In this document: positions 34,478 to 45,754 of the stretch, piece by piece
Position numbering within the stretch: the first letter of the stretch is position 1
Layout of the letters: each line of letters opens with the position of its first letter
DNA from: Krasilnikovia cinnamomea
GTDB taxonomy: Bacteria > Actinomycetota > Actinomycetes > Mycobacteriales > Micromonosporaceae
Direction of reading: 5' to 3'
Assembly: GCF_004217545.1 (NCBI RefSeq)
Contig: NZ_SHKY01000001.1
Span: forward strand, 4,836,001-4,900,000
Length of the DNA stretch: 64,000 nt
Notes under the pieces: generated by a model
The model's database searches: none
Seen by the model: the letters and a program-made list of their open reading frames with translations, nothing else
Told to the model about the DNA's origin: nothing
Made by a program: the position numbers and the translations under genes

Positions 34478-35281
34478 TCAGCCGATGACCGGCCGGAACA
34501 CCCCGGTCGCCACGCTGACCGCCAGGATGGCCCCGGCCAGCACACCCGCGCCCGCCAGCAGCGCGGCGTCCGCAACGCGGAAGACCTGCCGCCGGGCGTA
34601 CGTGCGCGGCACACCGGCGTCGAATCCGCGCGCGTCCATCGCCACGGCCAGCCGGGTGCCACGCCGGATCGCGCCCACCAGCAGCGCGAACGCCGTCGCC
34701 GCGAACAGCCGCAGGCGGGCCACCGGATTGCGGCCCGCGTCGACGCCGCGCGCGCGCCGGGCCAGGGTGAGCATCTGCCATTCCTGGCCCAGCAGCGGCA
34801 GCAGCCGGAACGTGGCGAGCGCGCCGATCGCGAACCGGGGCGGTGCCTTCGCGTTCTGCACCAGCGCGTCCGCCAGATCCGTCGGGTCGGTGGTGGCGAA
34901 CACGATGACCCCGGGCAGCGCCACCGCGAAGATCCGCAGCACCAGCGCGAGCGCGGTGCCCAGCACGCCCGTGGTGACCTGGAACGGCCCCACCGCGAAC
35001 AGCGGCGTCCCGGCCCGCTCGGCCGCGAACAGCACCATCGTCACCAGCACCCCGGCGCCGGCCAGCGCCAGCGGCCACGCCCGGCGGGCCAGCACCCGAT
35101 ACCGCATCCCGAACAGCGGCACGGTGGCCAGTTCCACCGCGAGGGCCAGGGCGGGGGTCAGCGGGTCGAGCGTGAAGATCAGCGGCAGCGAGAACACCAG
35201 GGCCGCACCGAGCTTGGCGACCGGGTTGCGGCGGGCCAGCGGCGCGGTCGGGTCGGCGATCGGGGTGAAGGTGAGGCTCAC
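34478..35281 (-). CDS. ykoC: ECF transporter transmembrane T component
   Basis: A 267-residue CbiQ-family energy-coupling membrane protein with five or so hydrophobic helices. The cytosolic coupling helix contains ARRARGVDAG and the second Ala-Arg-Gly-type motif is MDARGFDAG. It links the two ATPase domains to the S component. GTG 35281 overlaps the stop of the ATPase gene by 4 nt. It is named by its position in a ykoEDC operon. Confidence 0.88.
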   Translation of the reverse strand: MSLTFTPIADPTAPLARRNPVAKLGAALVFSLPLIFTLDPLTPALALAVELATVPLFGMRYRVLARRAWPLALAGAGVLVTMVLFAAERAGTPLFAVGPFQVTTGVLGTALALVLRIFAVALPGVIVFATTDPTDLADALVQNAKAPPRFAIGALATFRLLPLLGQEWQMLTLARRARGVDAGRNPVARLRLFAATAFALLVGAIRRGTRLAVAMDARGFDAGVPRTYARRQVFRVADAALLAGAGVLAGAILAVSVATGVFRPVIG

Positions 35282-36753
35282 GCGGGTCGCCGGCGGTCAG
35301 GCGGCTCGGCGGCCCTGCCGCGGTCCGGGGCGGGAGCCGTGGAGGCCGAGTTGCGGGGCGGCGGCGCCAGCGCGTGCACCCGGTCGGCGAGGGCCGCCAC
35401 GAACGCGTCGTCGTGGGTCACCGCCACGATCCCGTGCCCGCCGTCGCGCAGCCGCGCCAGCAGGTCGACCAGCTCGATCCACGTACGCCGGTCCTGGCCG
35501 AACGTCGGCTCGTCCAGCACCAGCAGCCGCGGGGCGGTGGCCAGGGCGGTCGCCACGCTGAGGCGGCGCGCCTCGCCGCCGGAGAGGGTGTGCGGGTTCG
35601 CCTCGGCCAGCCGGGTCAGCCGCAGCCGGTCCAGCAGTTCGTCCACCGTGGCCGCCACCTCGGCGGCCGGGCGCCCCACGCGGCGTGGGCCCAGCGCCAG
35701 CTCGTCGCGTACCCGGGCGGTCACGAACTGGTGCTCCGGCTGCTGGAACACCGACCCGATCCGCTGGGTCAGCACGGCGGCCCGCCACCGGTGCGGCGGC
35801 CGGGGGTCGCCGAACGCCTCGACCGTCCCGGATCCGGGGGCCAGCAGCCCGCCCAGCAGCAACGCGAGGGTGCTCTTCCCGGCCCCGTTCGGACCGGTGA
35901 CGGCGACGACCTCGCCGGCCCGGACGGACATGTCGACCGCGGCGAGGCGGCCGGGAACGGCGACCGCCCGCGCCCGTACCAGAGGATCGGCCGGTGGGGC
36001 GACGGCCCGGCGCGGGGCGATCGGCCGGCCCGGCACCCAGACCCCCTGCTCGGCGAGGTGGTCGCCGTGCGCGGCGAAGACCGCGGCGGGCGGGCCGTCC
36101 GCGCGGATCCCGCCGCCCGGCTCCAGCACGACCACCCGGTCGACCAGGGGCAGCGCCTCGGCCACCCGGTGCTCGACCAGGATCAGGGTGGTGTCGGGGT
36201 CCCGGGCGCGGGTGATCGCGTCGCGCACCTGGGCGGCGCCGGCGGGGTCCAGGTTGGCGGTCGGCTCGTCGAGCAGCAGCAGCCCGGGGCGCAACGCCAG
36301 CACCCCGGCGAGCGCGAGCCGCTGCTGTTCGCCGCCGGACAGGGCCGCGGTGGGCCGCTCCCGTGGGTACGCGAAGCCGACCCGCGCCAGCGCCGCGTCG
36401 ACCCGGGGCCAGATGTCCTCGGCCGGGACTCCCCGGTTCTCCAGCCCGAACGCCACGTCGTCGCCGCTGCGGGCCATGACGAGCTGGGTCTGCGGGTCCT
36501 GGAAGACGATGCCGACGCGTTCGCGGGCCTTGCGCGGATCCAGGCCGTCGATCTCGACCTCGCCCTCGGCCTGCCCGGAGTCCTCGGGCAGCAGCGCGGC
36601 CAGCGCCGCCAGCAGGGTGCTCTTGCCCGCCCCGGAAGGGCCCAGCAGGAGCACCCGCTCACCGTGCGCGATGCGCAGGTCGACGCCGCGTACGGCCCTC
36701 GCGCGGCGCCCGGCGTGGCGCCACCCGAACCCGCGCAGGACGACCTCCGCCAT
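35278..36753 (-). CDS. ykoD: ECF transporter fused double ATP-binding protein
   Basis: A 491-residue protein with two ABC ATPase domains. Domain 1 has Walker A GPSGAGKST (near residue 38), signature ALSGGEQQRLALAG and Walker B LLLLDEP. Domain 2 has Walker A GPNGAGKST (near residue 291), signature TLSGGEARRLSVA and LVLDEP. It powers HMP/thiamine uptake. It lies between ykoE (3-bp gap) and the T component (GTGA overlap). Confidence 0.92.
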   Translation of the reverse strand: MAEVVLRGFGWRHAGRRARAVRGVDLRIAHGERVLLLGPSGAGKSTLLAALAALLPEDSGQAEGEVEIDGLDPRKARERVGIVFQDPQTQLVMARSGDDVAFGLENRGVPAEDIWPRVDAALARVGFAYPRERPTAALSGGEQQRLALAGVLALRPGLLLLDEPTANLDPAGAAQVRDAITRARDPDTTLILVEHRVAEALPLVDRVVVLEPGGGIRADGPPAAVFAAHGDHLAEQGVWVPGRPIAPRRAVAPPADPLVRARAVAVPGRLAAVDMSVRAGEVVAVTGPNGAGKSTLALLLGGLLAPGSGTVEAFGDPRPPHRWRAAVLTQRIGSVFQQPEHQFVTARVRDELALGPRRVGRPAAEVAATVDELLDRLRLTRLAEANPHTLSGGEARRLSVATALATAPRLLVLDEPTFGQDRRTWIELVDLLARLRDGGHGIVAVTHDDAFVAALADRVHALAPPPRNSASTAPAPDRGRAAEPPDRRRPA

Positions 36754-36756
36754 CGC

Positions 36757-37362
36757 TCAGACCAGCGCGCGGTCGCGGCCCGACGCGAACCGGTCCAGCA
36801 CCCCGGTGGGTGCCAGCGCCCGCACCAGCAGCCAGCCGCCGACCCCGGCGATCACGGTGCTGCTGGCGATCGTCAGCAGCGCGTACGGAACGCGGTACCC
36901 CCACAGCTCGTACGCGGCGTTCCAGTAGAAGAAGTCGAACAGCGCGGCGCCGACACCCGTCAGCGCCCCCGCCAGCAGCGCCGCCGGCAGCTTGTACGAG
37001 CGGTAGCGCAGCGCCGCGAACGCCAGCTCCGCGCCGAGGCCCTGCAGCACCCCCTGCACGATGACGATGGCGCCCCACTGGTCGCCCAGCAGCGCGGAGA
37101 TGAGCGCGGCGAGGGTCTCGGTGAACAGGGACGCGCCCGGCTTGCGGATGATCAGACCGCTGAGCACGGCGGGCATCAGCCACACTCCGTACAGCAGGGC
37201 CTGGGCCGGGGGGAAGAACGCGAAGGCGCCCGAGGTGGCGGCCCACAGCAGGTTCCAGGCCCAGAAGACGACACCGAACGCCACGGCGATCACCGACGCG
37301 ATCACGATGTCGACCGTCCGCCAGCGGTAGGTGGGTGTCGCGCCGACGTCGGCGGTTGTCAT
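36757..37362 (-). CDS. ykoE: ECF transporter S component YkoE (HMP/thiamine)
   Basis: A 201-residue, roughly six-helix substrate-binding membrane protein. WAATSGAFAFFPPAQALLYGVWLMPAVLSGLIIRKPGASLFTETLAAL and LLGDQWGAIVIVQGVLQGLGAEL match the YkoE family, which takes up hydroxymethylpyrimidine or thiamine. ATG 37362 follows GGGAGGCACC. It is the first gene after the TPP riboswitch, 68 nt downstream of it. Confidence 0.92.
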   Translation of the reverse strand: MTTADVGATPTYRWRTVDIVIASVIAVAFGVVFWAWNLLWAATSGAFAFFPPAQALLYGVWLMPAVLSGLIIRKPGASLFTETLAALISALLGDQWGAIVIVQGVLQGLGAELAFAALRYRSYKLPAALLAGALTGVGAALFDFFYWNAAYELWGYRVPYALLTIASSTVIAGVGGWLLVRALAPTGVLDRFASGRDRALV

Positions 37363-37428
37363 GGTGCCTCCCGGGGGCTCTATCGCGAACCGAGAGAGGG
37401 CGCACGTCGGCGCGGCTGGAGAGACCGA

Positions 37429-37512
<84 letters not shown>

Positions 37513-37580
37513 TCGGATTGCATGTGTTTCGATGACGCTAACACCAGGTCGGAGCGGGGGACAGCGAGGGGAGATCACGC

Positions 37581-38396
37581 ATGGAGATCAAAGCGCGCGG
37601 GCTCAGCTTCGACGTGTACGCCGACGGCCCCCCGGACGGCGAGCCGGTGCTGCTGCTGCACGGCTTCCCCCAGGACCACCGCGAGTTCGATCTGATCATC
37701 CCGCGACTGCACGCGGCCGGGTTGCGTACCTACGCGCTGGATCAGCGCGGTTACAGCGCGGGCGCCCGCCCGGACGGGGTGGCCGCGTACCGGCTGCCCG
37801 AGGCGGCCGCGGACGCCGTCGCGGTGCTGGACGCGCTCGGCTGCGAGTCGGTGCACGTGGTGGGCCACGACTGGGGTGCCCAGGTGGGCTGGCTGCTGGC
37901 GGCCGGGCATCCGCACCGGGTCCGCACGTACACGTCGGTGTCGGTGCCGCATCCGCGGGCGCTGGCGGGCGCGCTGCGCCGGGAGCTGCGGCAGCGGCTG
38001 CGGTTCGCGTACATGGCGGTCTTCCGGGCCGGGTTCGCGGAGCGGCTGCTGCTGGCCCGCGACGGTGCGATGCTGCGGTCGATGCTGAAGCCGATCGGCC
38101 CGCGCGCCGACGGGTACGCCGAGGCGATGCGCGAGCCCGGTCGGCTGACCGGCGCCCTGAACTGGTACCGGGCGCTGACCCGGGGCCAGCTTGCCGGGGT
38201 GGGGAAGATCACCGTGCCGACCACGTACGTGTGGGGTGAGGCGGACCCGGTGCTGGGCCGGACGGCCGCACTGGCCACCGGGGAGTGGATCCAGGCGGAC
38301 TACCGGCTCGTCGCGTTGCGCGACGTCGGCCACTGGGTGCCGGAGGAGGCACCGGAGACGCTGGCCGAGGCGGTGCTGGCCCGGGTGGGAGTTTGA
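37581..38396 (+). CDS. Alpha/beta hydrolase, epoxide-hydrolase-like
   Basis: A 271-residue alpha/beta hydrolase. HGFPQDH (oxyanion HGxP motif, about residues 29-35) and the nucleophile elbow GHDWGAQVG with Asp in the nucleophile position fit epoxide hydrolases and haloalkane dehalogenases. The late catalytic His is in DVGHWVPEEAPE. The HGxP motif favours epoxide hydrolase. ATG follows GAGGGGAG at 7 nt. It is divergent from the thiamine operon. Confidence 0.86.
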   Translation: MEIKARGLSFDVYADGPPDGEPVLLLHGFPQDHREFDLIIPRLHAAGLRTYALDQRGYSAGARPDGVAAYRLPEAAADAVAVLDALGCESVHVVGHDWGAQVGWLLAAGHPHRVRTYTSVSVPHPRALAGALRRELRQRLRFAYMAVFRAGFAERLLLARDGAMLRSMLKPIGPRADGYAEAMREPGRLTGALNWYRALTRGQLAGVGKITVPTTYVWGEADPVLGRTAALATGEWIQADYRLVALRDVGHWVPEEAPETLAEAVLARVGV

Positions 38397-38448
38397 TCAT
38401 CCGTCGCCGCGGGGATGTCCCAGGCAGTCGAGCGTGGGGAGGATGCCG

Positions 38449-38982
38449 ATGGGTGACGAGAAGGGCGGGCTGCCGGGTGAGAGCGAGCGGGAGCGCTGGA
38501 ACCGCAACTTCGCCGACCTGCTGCAGGAGCTGCGGGTGGCGCAGACCGGCGTGCAGATCCTGTTCGCGTTCCTGCTGACGCTGCCGTTCAGTAGCGGCTT
38601 TCCGCACACGAACGCCTTCCAGCGCGTCGTCTACCTGGTGGCGTTGATCTCCGCGGCGTTCGCGACCACGCACCTGATCGCGCCGGTGGCGTTCCACCGG
38701 GCCCTGTTCCGCCGGGGCCGCAAGCCCGAGCTGGTCCGCTACGCGCACCGGATGGCCACCACCGGGCTGGCCTTCATGCTGATCTCGATGGTCAGCAGCG
38801 TCCTGCTCATCACCGACTACCTGCTGAACCGCTGGGCCGCGTTGAGCCTCACGGTCTTCATCGGCGCCTGGTTCCTGACGTACTGGGTGATTCTGCCGTA
38901 TGTGCGGCGCAGCTGGATCGACGCCGAGGACGTGGCCGAGGACCGCGAGTACGCCGAGGATTCGCCGGGTGAGCAGCGGTGA
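38449..38982 (+). CDS. DUF6328-type four-helix membrane protein
   Basis: A 177-residue protein with a polar N terminus (RERWNRNFADLLQELRVAQTGVQILFAFLLTLPF) followed by four hydrophobic helices, ending in an acidic tail (DAEDVAEDREYAED). This pattern is the actinobacterial DUF6328 family; function is unknown. GGGGAGG at 38436-38442 gives 6-nt spacing to ATG 38449, so this start is preferred over ATG 38443. Confidence 0.8.
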   Translation: MGDEKGGLPGESERERWNRNFADLLQELRVAQTGVQILFAFLLTLPFSSGFPHTNAFQRVVYLVALISAAFATTHLIAPVAFHRALFRRGRKPELVRYAHRMATTGLAFMLISMVSSVLLITDYLLNRWAALSLTVFIGAWFLTYWVILPYVRRSWIDAEDVAEDREYAEDSPGEQR

Positions 38983-38987
38983 CCCGG

Positions 38988-39596
38988 TCAGCGCCGGGCC
39001 GGTCGCAGTCCGAGGCAGCGCAGTTCCAGCGCGGCCAGCGCGTCCACCGCCTCGGGGTCACCGTCGCGCCAGGACTGTGCGATGTCCGGGCCCAGCCGGG
39101 TCAGCTCGTTGAGGGGCCGGCCCGCCAGCGCCCGCAACGCCAGCAGGTCCCGCCCGGCGGGCTGCTGGCGGACCCGGCTGGCCACCCCGGCCCGGCGCAT
39201 CCAGCGCAGCCGTAGCGGCAGCCAGCCCAGCAGCACCAGGGTGAGCGGCAGCGCCACCACCACGAAAGCCATGACCAGGGCCACGGTGCCGATCAGCTCC
39301 TGCTGCTGGCGTCCCGCGTCGGCCAGCGAGCGGGCCGCGTCGGCGGCCCCGGTGAACGGTCTGGTGAGCTGGTCGCCGACCACGGGGACGCCGCCGACCT
39401 TGCCACCCACGTCGGCGAGGTTGTCGGCGATGCTGGTGCCCGCGCCCTCGAGTTTCGCGCCGGGCACAGCGAGCTTCAGCACGGTCGAGTGCACCCAGAG
39501 GGCGACGCGGATCCAGAAGTAGACCCACACCACGACGAGCAGGTCGGTGACGATCTGGCGGGCGGCAACGGGGAGCCGGTCGGCGTACCACTTCAC
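38988..39596 (-). CDS. Hypothetical membrane protein
   Basis: A 202-residue protein with one N-terminal hydrophobic helix (about 14-36), a loop of about 80 residues outside or inside, a second helix (VALVMAFVVVALPLTLVLLGWLPL, about 111-134) and a basic C-terminal cytosolic part. Similar proteins occur widely in actinobacteria without known function. It is convergent with the DUF6328 gene and upstream of nothing it clearly belongs to. Confidence 0.72.
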   Translation of the reverse strand: MKWYADRLPVAARQIVTDLLVVVWVYFWIRVALWVHSTVLKLAVPGAKLEGAGTSIADNLADVGGKVGGVPVVGDQLTRPFTGAADAARSLADAGRQQQELIGTVALVMAFVVVALPLTLVLLGWLPLRLRWMRRAGVASRVRQQPAGRDLLALRALAGRPLNELTRLGPDIAQSWRDGDPEAVDALAALELRCLGLRPARR

Positions 39597-39642
39597 GCGC
39601 GACAGCGTCGCACGAGCGGGGCCGCCGCGCCCGGTGACGCGG

Positions 39643-40050
39643 TCAGCGCCGGGCGCAACCCGGGCAGGTGCCGAAGATCTCGACGGTGTGCGAGACGTGC
39701 ACGAAGCCGTGCTGGCCCGCCACCCGGTCCGCCCACGCCTCCACGGCCGGGCCCTCCACCTCCACCGCCCGGCCGCAGGAGCGGCACACCAGGTGGTGAT
39801 GGTGGCCCTGGCTGCAGCGCCGGTACAGGTGTTCCCCGCCGGGCGGGCGCATCACGTCGATCTCGCCCGCGTCGGCCAGCGCCTGCAACGTCCGGTAGAC
39901 CGTGGTGAGGCCGACCCGTTCGCCGCGGGCCCGCAGCATGGCGTGCAGGTCCTGGGCGCTGTGGAAGCCCTCGGCGGTGGCCAGCACCGCGCTGACGGCG
40001 CTGCGCTGGCGCGTGTTGCGTACCGCGGTGGCGGCCGGTTCCCCGGTCAC
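39643..40050 (-). CDS. zur: Zinc uptake regulator, Fur family
   Basis: A 135-residue Fur-family repressor. The winged helix (NTRQRSAVSAVLATAEGFHSAQDLHAML...GLTTVYRTLQALADAGEI) precedes a dimerisation domain with the regulatory ligands GHHHHLVC and HVSH. The structural zinc pairs are CRSC and CPGC. Its place at the end of a znu operon and the Zur box upstream of znuA identify it as Zur. GTG overlaps the ArsR stop (GTGA). Confidence 0.92.
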   Translation of the reverse strand: MTGEPAATAVRNTRQRSAVSAVLATAEGFHSAQDLHAMLRARGERVGLTTVYRTLQALADAGEIDVMRPPGGEHLYRRCSQGHHHHLVCRSCGRAVEVEGPAVEAWADRVAGQHGFVHVSHTVEIFGTCPGCARR

Positions 40051-40358
40051 GGGGCGCCTTCCTTGGCGTGGCTGACCGCGTCCGCGACGATGTGCGCGAC
40101 GTGCTCGTCCACAAGCGAGTAGGCGATCTCGCGCCCGCGCCGGGCGCCGCGCACCACCCCGGCCCCGCGCAGCACCCGCAGGTGCTGCGAGACCAGCGGC
40201 TGCGGTGCCCCCAGCTTCTCCACCAGCTCGTGCACGCAGCGCTCACCGGCACCGAGCTCGGCCACGATGGCGACGCGGATCGGCGCGGAGAGCGCCCGTA
40301 GCAGCTCCCCGGCCGCCTCGTAGGCCTCGTAGCCGGTCGTCGTCGTCACCGCAGCCAC
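40047..40358 (-). CDS. SmtB/CzrA-type ArsR zinc-responsive regulator
   Basis: A 103-residue ArsR-family repressor: ALSAPIRVAIVAELGAGERCVHELVEKL, then QPLVSQHLRVLRGAGVV as the recognition helix. The last helix contains DEHVAHIVADAVSHAKE, in which Asp, His, His and Glu have the exact spacing (2, 11, 3) of the alpha-5 zinc site of SmtB/CzrA. It is therefore a zinc sensor placed between znuB and zur. GTG 40358 or 40349 could be the start. Confidence 0.88.
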   Translation of the reverse strand: MAAVTTTTGYEAYEAAGELLRALSAPIRVAIVAELGAGERCVHELVEKLGAPQPLVSQHLRVLRGAGVVRGARRGREIAYSLVDEHVAHIVADAVSHAKEGAP

Positions 40359-40366
40359 GGTACCGC

Positions 40367-41244
40367 TTACCCGTGCAGCACCACGTCGGGCGGTTCGACG
40401 ACCCGCTCCGGTGCGGCGGCCGGGGTGGCCCGGCGGCGCAGCGCCCGCCACGTACCGGCACCCACGGTGAGCGCGACGAACGCCGCGATCGCCAGGATCA
40501 CGATGGTCGCCCCGGGCGCGGTGTCGACCGCGCCGGACACCCATACGCCGCTGGCGGCCGCGCCGACCCCGATGACCATGGCGACGGTCATGGTGGTCCG
40601 GAACCCGCTGGTGATCTGCTGGGCGGCGGCCACCGGCACCACCATGAGCGCGCTGACCAGCAGCAGACCCACGGTGCGCATGGCGATCGTGACGGTCACC
40701 GCGGTGGTCACCGCCATCACCAGATTCAGCGTACGGACGGGCAGGCCGGACACCCGCGCGTACTCCTCGTCGGTGCAGACCGCGAACAGCGCGGGCCGCA
40801 ACGCCAGCATGGCGATCAGTACGGCCGCGCCGAGCGCCGCGATCACCGCGAGGTCCTGCGGCGAGGTGGTGACCAGCGAGCCGAACAGGTACTGCACGAG
40901 GTTGGCGCTGGTGCTGTCCGGCGACAGCCCGACCAGCATCACGCCGCCCGCGATGCCGCCGTAGAACAGCAGGGCCAGGGCGAGGTCGCCGGAGGTGCCG
41001 CCGCGCTGGCGGACCAGCTCGACGCCGACGGCCCCGGCGGCGGCCACGATCACGGCGGTGATCACGGGGGACTGGTTCAGCAGCAGCCCCACCCCGACGC
41101 CGGTCAGCGCGACGTGCCCGATCCCGTCGCCGATCAGCGACAGCCGCCGCTGCACCAGGTAGACCCCGAGCGCCGGGGCGACCAGGCCGATGACCAGCGC
41201 GGCCAGCAGCGCCCGCACCATGAAGTCGTAGGCGTACAGGTCCA

Positions 41245-41245
<1 letters not shown>
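40367..41245 (-). CDS. znuB: Zinc ABC transporter permease ZnuB
   Basis: A 292-residue ABC-3 family permease with eight to nine hydrophobic helices. Family marks are RRLSLIGDGIGHVALTGVGVG near residue 33 and GLLLVSALMVVPVAAAQQ near residue 190. ATG 41245 shares one base with the znuC stop (TGATG). The open frame upstream antisense to znuC is not coding. Confidence 0.92.
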
Positions 41246-42026
<781 letters not shown>

Positions 42027-42030
<4 letters not shown>

Positions 42031-42953
42031 GATGTGCACCCGAGCGCGGTACGCAGGGCGGCGAGGTTGCGGCGCATCACGGAAAAGTAGTCCTCTCCGG
42101 GCTCGGTCAGCCCCTCCAGCGGGTCGAGGACGGCGGTCCGGGCACCGACCTCGCGGGCGAGGGTCTCGGCGACCTTCGGGCTGACCAGCGTCTCGAAGAA
42201 GATCGTGGTGGTGCCGGTGCGTTCGGCCTCGGCGGCCACGGCGGCCAGCCGGCGCGGCGACGGTTCACCCTCGGGGGTGATGCCGGTGATGCCGACCTGG
42301 GTCAGCCCGTACCGCTGGGCCAGGTAGCCGAAGGCGCTGTGGCCGGTGACGATCTCGCGCCGGGCGCAGGTGGCCAGGCGGGTCGCGTACTCGGTGTCGA
42401 GTGCGTCCAGCTCGCGGTGCAGGGTCGCGGCCCGCGCGGTGTAATCGGCCGCGTGTGCCGGGTCGGCCTGGCCGACCCGGGTGGCCAGCCGGTCGGCGAT
42501 GGTGGCGAGGCGCTGCGGGTCCAGCCAGACGTGCGGGTCCATGCCCCCGGAGAGCTCCGTGTGCTCTTCGCCGGGCTCCGGGTGGTCCTCGGCCAGCGAC
42601 AGCAGCGGTACGGCCGTCGCGGCGTCGAACGCCCGGTCCTTCGCCTCCAGGGCGATCGCCTGGTCGACCGCGGGCTGGAAGCCCTTCAGGTACGCCACCA
42701 GGTCGGCGTCGGCGATCCGGGCCACCTGTCGGGGGTTCAGCTCGACGTCGTGCGGTTCGGCGCCCGGTTTGGTGAGGTTGCCGACCGTGGGGCCGTCCCC
42801 GGCGATCCGCTGGGCGACGAACTGCAGCGGGTAGAACGCGGTGACGATGCGCAGCCGTCCGTCCGCCGCGCCGTCCGCCCGGGCGGTGCAGCCGGTGGCG
42901 GCGCCGAGGGCGACGACGGCCGCGGCGGCGAGCAGGAGCCGGAGGCGTGTCAC
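42027..42953 (-). CDS. znuA: Zinc ABC transporter substrate-binding lipoprotein ZnuA
   Basis: A 308-residue cluster A-I binding protein. A lipoprotein signal (LRLLLAAAAVVALGAATGC) ends in lipidated Cys. Metal ligands are His in AEPHDVELNP, His in DPHVWLDP, His in TGHSAFGYLA, and Asp/Glu in the C-terminal lobe. A short His/Glu-rich loop (EDHPEPGEEH) precedes the second ligand. GTG 42953 is chosen because the ATG at 42980 lies inside the Zur box. Confidence 0.92.
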
Positions 42954-42974
42954 GTATTCAACTGTGGGTGATAA

Positions 42975-42989
42975 TGACAATGATTGTCA
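42975..42989. promoter_or_regulatory. Zur box upstream of znuA
   Basis: TGACAATGATTGTCA is a perfect 7-1-7 palindrome matching the actinobacterial Zur-box form (TGaaAaTgaTttTCa). It lies 22 bp before the znuA start, so zinc-loaded Zur should block the whole znuA-znuC-znuB-arsR-zur operon. Confidence 0.9.
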
Positions 42990-43009
42990 AAAGCGCATGA
43001 GTGCACCGG

Positions 43010-43264
43010 TCACAGGGCCTTCGCCAGCGCGGCGAACAGCAGCGCCGCCAGCAGCAGCACCCGCACGACCCGGGTGCCCGGCGTCTGCACCGGCCAGGTG
43101 GTGAACGTCAGCCCCGCCGCCCCGGCGGCCAGCAGCACCAGCAGCGCCGCGCCCACGATGCCCGGCAGGAACAGCCCGCCCATCAGCAGGGCCAGCGCGA
43201 CGACGAACGCCGTCGTCGGGCTGACCCCGGCGAGCCGGCGGAGCAACTTCTCGGACGGTGCCAC
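43010..43264 (-). CDS. Small membrane protein (DUF6703-like)
   Basis: An 84-residue protein with three hydrophobic helices: TTAFVVALALLMGGLFLPGIVGAALLVLLAAGAAGLTFTTW and VVRVLLLAALLFAALAKA. APSEKLLRRLAGVSP at the N terminus is conserved among actinobacterial relatives. GTG 43264 has GATGAGGT 6-7 nt upstream. Function is unknown. It is divergent from the monooxygenase-like gene at 43299. Confidence 0.65.
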   Translation of the reverse strand: MAPSEKLLRRLAGVSPTTAFVVALALLMGGLFLPGIVGAALLVLLAAGAAGLTFTTWPVQTPGTRVVRVLLLAALLFAALAKAL

Positions 43265-43285
43265 GGCGACCTCATCTGCAGTGCG

Positions 43286-43291
43286 TACGCT
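43286..43291 (+). promoter_or_regulatory. -10 hexamer of the ABM-domain gene
   Basis: TACGCT, 7 nt before ATG 43299, no Shine-Dalgarno: leaderless-type. Confidence 0.45.
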
Positions 43292-43298
43292 GACGGCC

Positions 43299-43640
43299 AT
43301 GCTGGTGCTCAACCGGTTCCTGATCCCCCCGGACACGCAGGACGCGTTCGCCGAGCGGGCCCACGCCGCCCTGGAGGCGCTGGCCGCCCGCCCCGGATAC
43401 CTCTCCGGACGGCTGACCCGTGCCCTCGACGACCCCGCCCACTGGACCCTGGTCACCGAGTGGGAATCGGTCGGAGCCTACCGGCGCGCCCTGGGCGATT
43501 TCGACGTCAAAATGCGGTCGATCCCGTTGCTCAGCGAGTCGATCGACGAGCCGTCCGCGTTCGAGACCCTGGCCGACGCCGCCCCCGGCGGGCCGGTGCG
43601 GGTCACGCCGAGCGACCGGGCCGCGCAGCCCTGGCGCTGA
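43299..43640 (+). CDS. Antibiotic biosynthesis monooxygenase (ABM) domain protein
   Basis: A 113-residue ferredoxin-like dimeric alpha+beta barrel protein: LVLNRFLIPPDTQDAFAERAHAALEALAARPGYLSGRL and HWTLVTEWESVGAYRRAL. Such proteins range from cofactor-free oxygenases to heme-degrading enzymes; the substrate is unknown. It sits 16 bp before the next gene, though that gene appears to have its own -10. Confidence 0.82.
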   Translation: MLVLNRFLIPPDTQDAFAERAHAALEALAARPGYLSGRLTRALDDPAHWTLVTEWESVGAYRRALGDFDVKMRSIPLLSESIDEPSAFETLADAAPGGPVRVTPSDRAAQPWR

Positions 43641-43644
43641 GCAC

Positions 43645-43650
43645 TAGGCT
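43645..43650 (+). promoter_or_regulatory. -10 hexamer of the Pro-rich membrane protein gene
   Basis: TAGGCT, 6 nt before ATG 43657, no Shine-Dalgarno. Confidence 0.45.
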
Positions 43651-43656
43651 GGCCGC

Positions 43657-44232
43657 ATGACCACGGCGCCCGCGGCCTACCCGCCCCCACCGACGGGCCC
43701 GCTCCCACCGACGGGCCCGCCCCCTTCGACGGGCCCCGAGGTGCCCGCCGTTCCCGACCCCCCGCCCGGTCCCGGCGTCTACCCGCCGTTCCCCGCGCCG
43801 CCCGTGGAGGGCCGTGGGCGGCGTATCGGGCTCGGCCTGGGCATCGGGGCGGTCGTGTTGGTGCTGGTCTGCGGCGGCGCCTTCGCGGCGGCCGTCGGGC
43901 TCGGCGCGGTGATGACCCGGGCGATCAACGAGCAGGCCCACGTCGTCATCGGCAAGTACTTCGACGCGCTCGAACAGGGCAAGTACGCCGACGCGTACGG
44001 AATGCAATGTGAGAGCGAGAAACAGCGCCAGACCCAGGCCGAATTCACGGCCGAGCAGAGTACGCAGGACCGCATTCAGTCGTCCGACGTGGGCGACGTC
44101 GACCTGACCGCGGTGCAGCTCACCGTGCCCGTCGACGTGACCTACACCGACGGCAGCACGAACCGCCTCGAGGTGTACCTGGACCAGAACCCCGACACGG
44201 GCGAATTCCAGGTCTGCGGGGTAGAGGAGTAA
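43657..44232 (+). CDS. Membrane-anchored protein with Pro-rich N terminus
   Basis: A 191-residue protein with a proline-rich cytosolic N terminus (about 1-52; repeats of PPTGP), one transmembrane helix (IGLGLGIGAVVLVLVCGGAFAAAVGLGAV, about 57-85) and an extracellular domain of the DUF4878/NTF2-like type (YFDALEQGKYADAYGMQC...VQLTVPVDVTYTDGSTNRLEVYLDQ...FQVCGVEE). Two cysteines outside could form a disulfide. Function is unknown. Confidence 0.75.
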   Translation: MTTAPAAYPPPPTGPLPPTGPPPSTGPEVPAVPDPPPGPGVYPPFPAPPVEGRGRRIGLGLGIGAVVLVLVCGGAFAAAVGLGAVMTRAINEQAHVVIGKYFDALEQGKYADAYGMQCESEKQRQTQAEFTAEQSTQDRIQSSDVGDVDLTAVQLTVPVDVTYTDGSTNRLEVYLDQNPDTGEFQVCGVEE

Positions 44233-44293
44233 TCTCCTGACTCGTCCAATTCACTGATATCCCCGCCGACAATCCAGCCGGCGTAGGAGGAAC

Positions 44294-45673
<1,380 letters not shown>

Positions 45674-45677
45674 CCGT

Positions 45678-45719
45678 CCATCCCGCGTGGCCCGGCTCCG
45701 GCCAGGCCACGCGGGATGG
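45678..45719 (+). terminator. glyS terminator hairpin
   Basis: A perfect 15-bp stem (45678-45692 with 45705-45719; arms CCATCCCGCGTGGCC and GGCCACGCGGGATGG) over a 12-nt loop begins 4 nt after the glyS stop. There is no T-tract. Confidence 0.85.
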
Positions 45720-45754
45720 GGCCCGGTCCGCCGAGAGAGCGGCCGGTGTTACCT

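Noticed and set aside
33656..36928. A 1,090-codon plus-strand frame opposite the thiamine operon
   Set aside because: It runs antisense to five confidently identified genes and its product is low-complexity Arg/Ser/Pro. It is a GC artefact.
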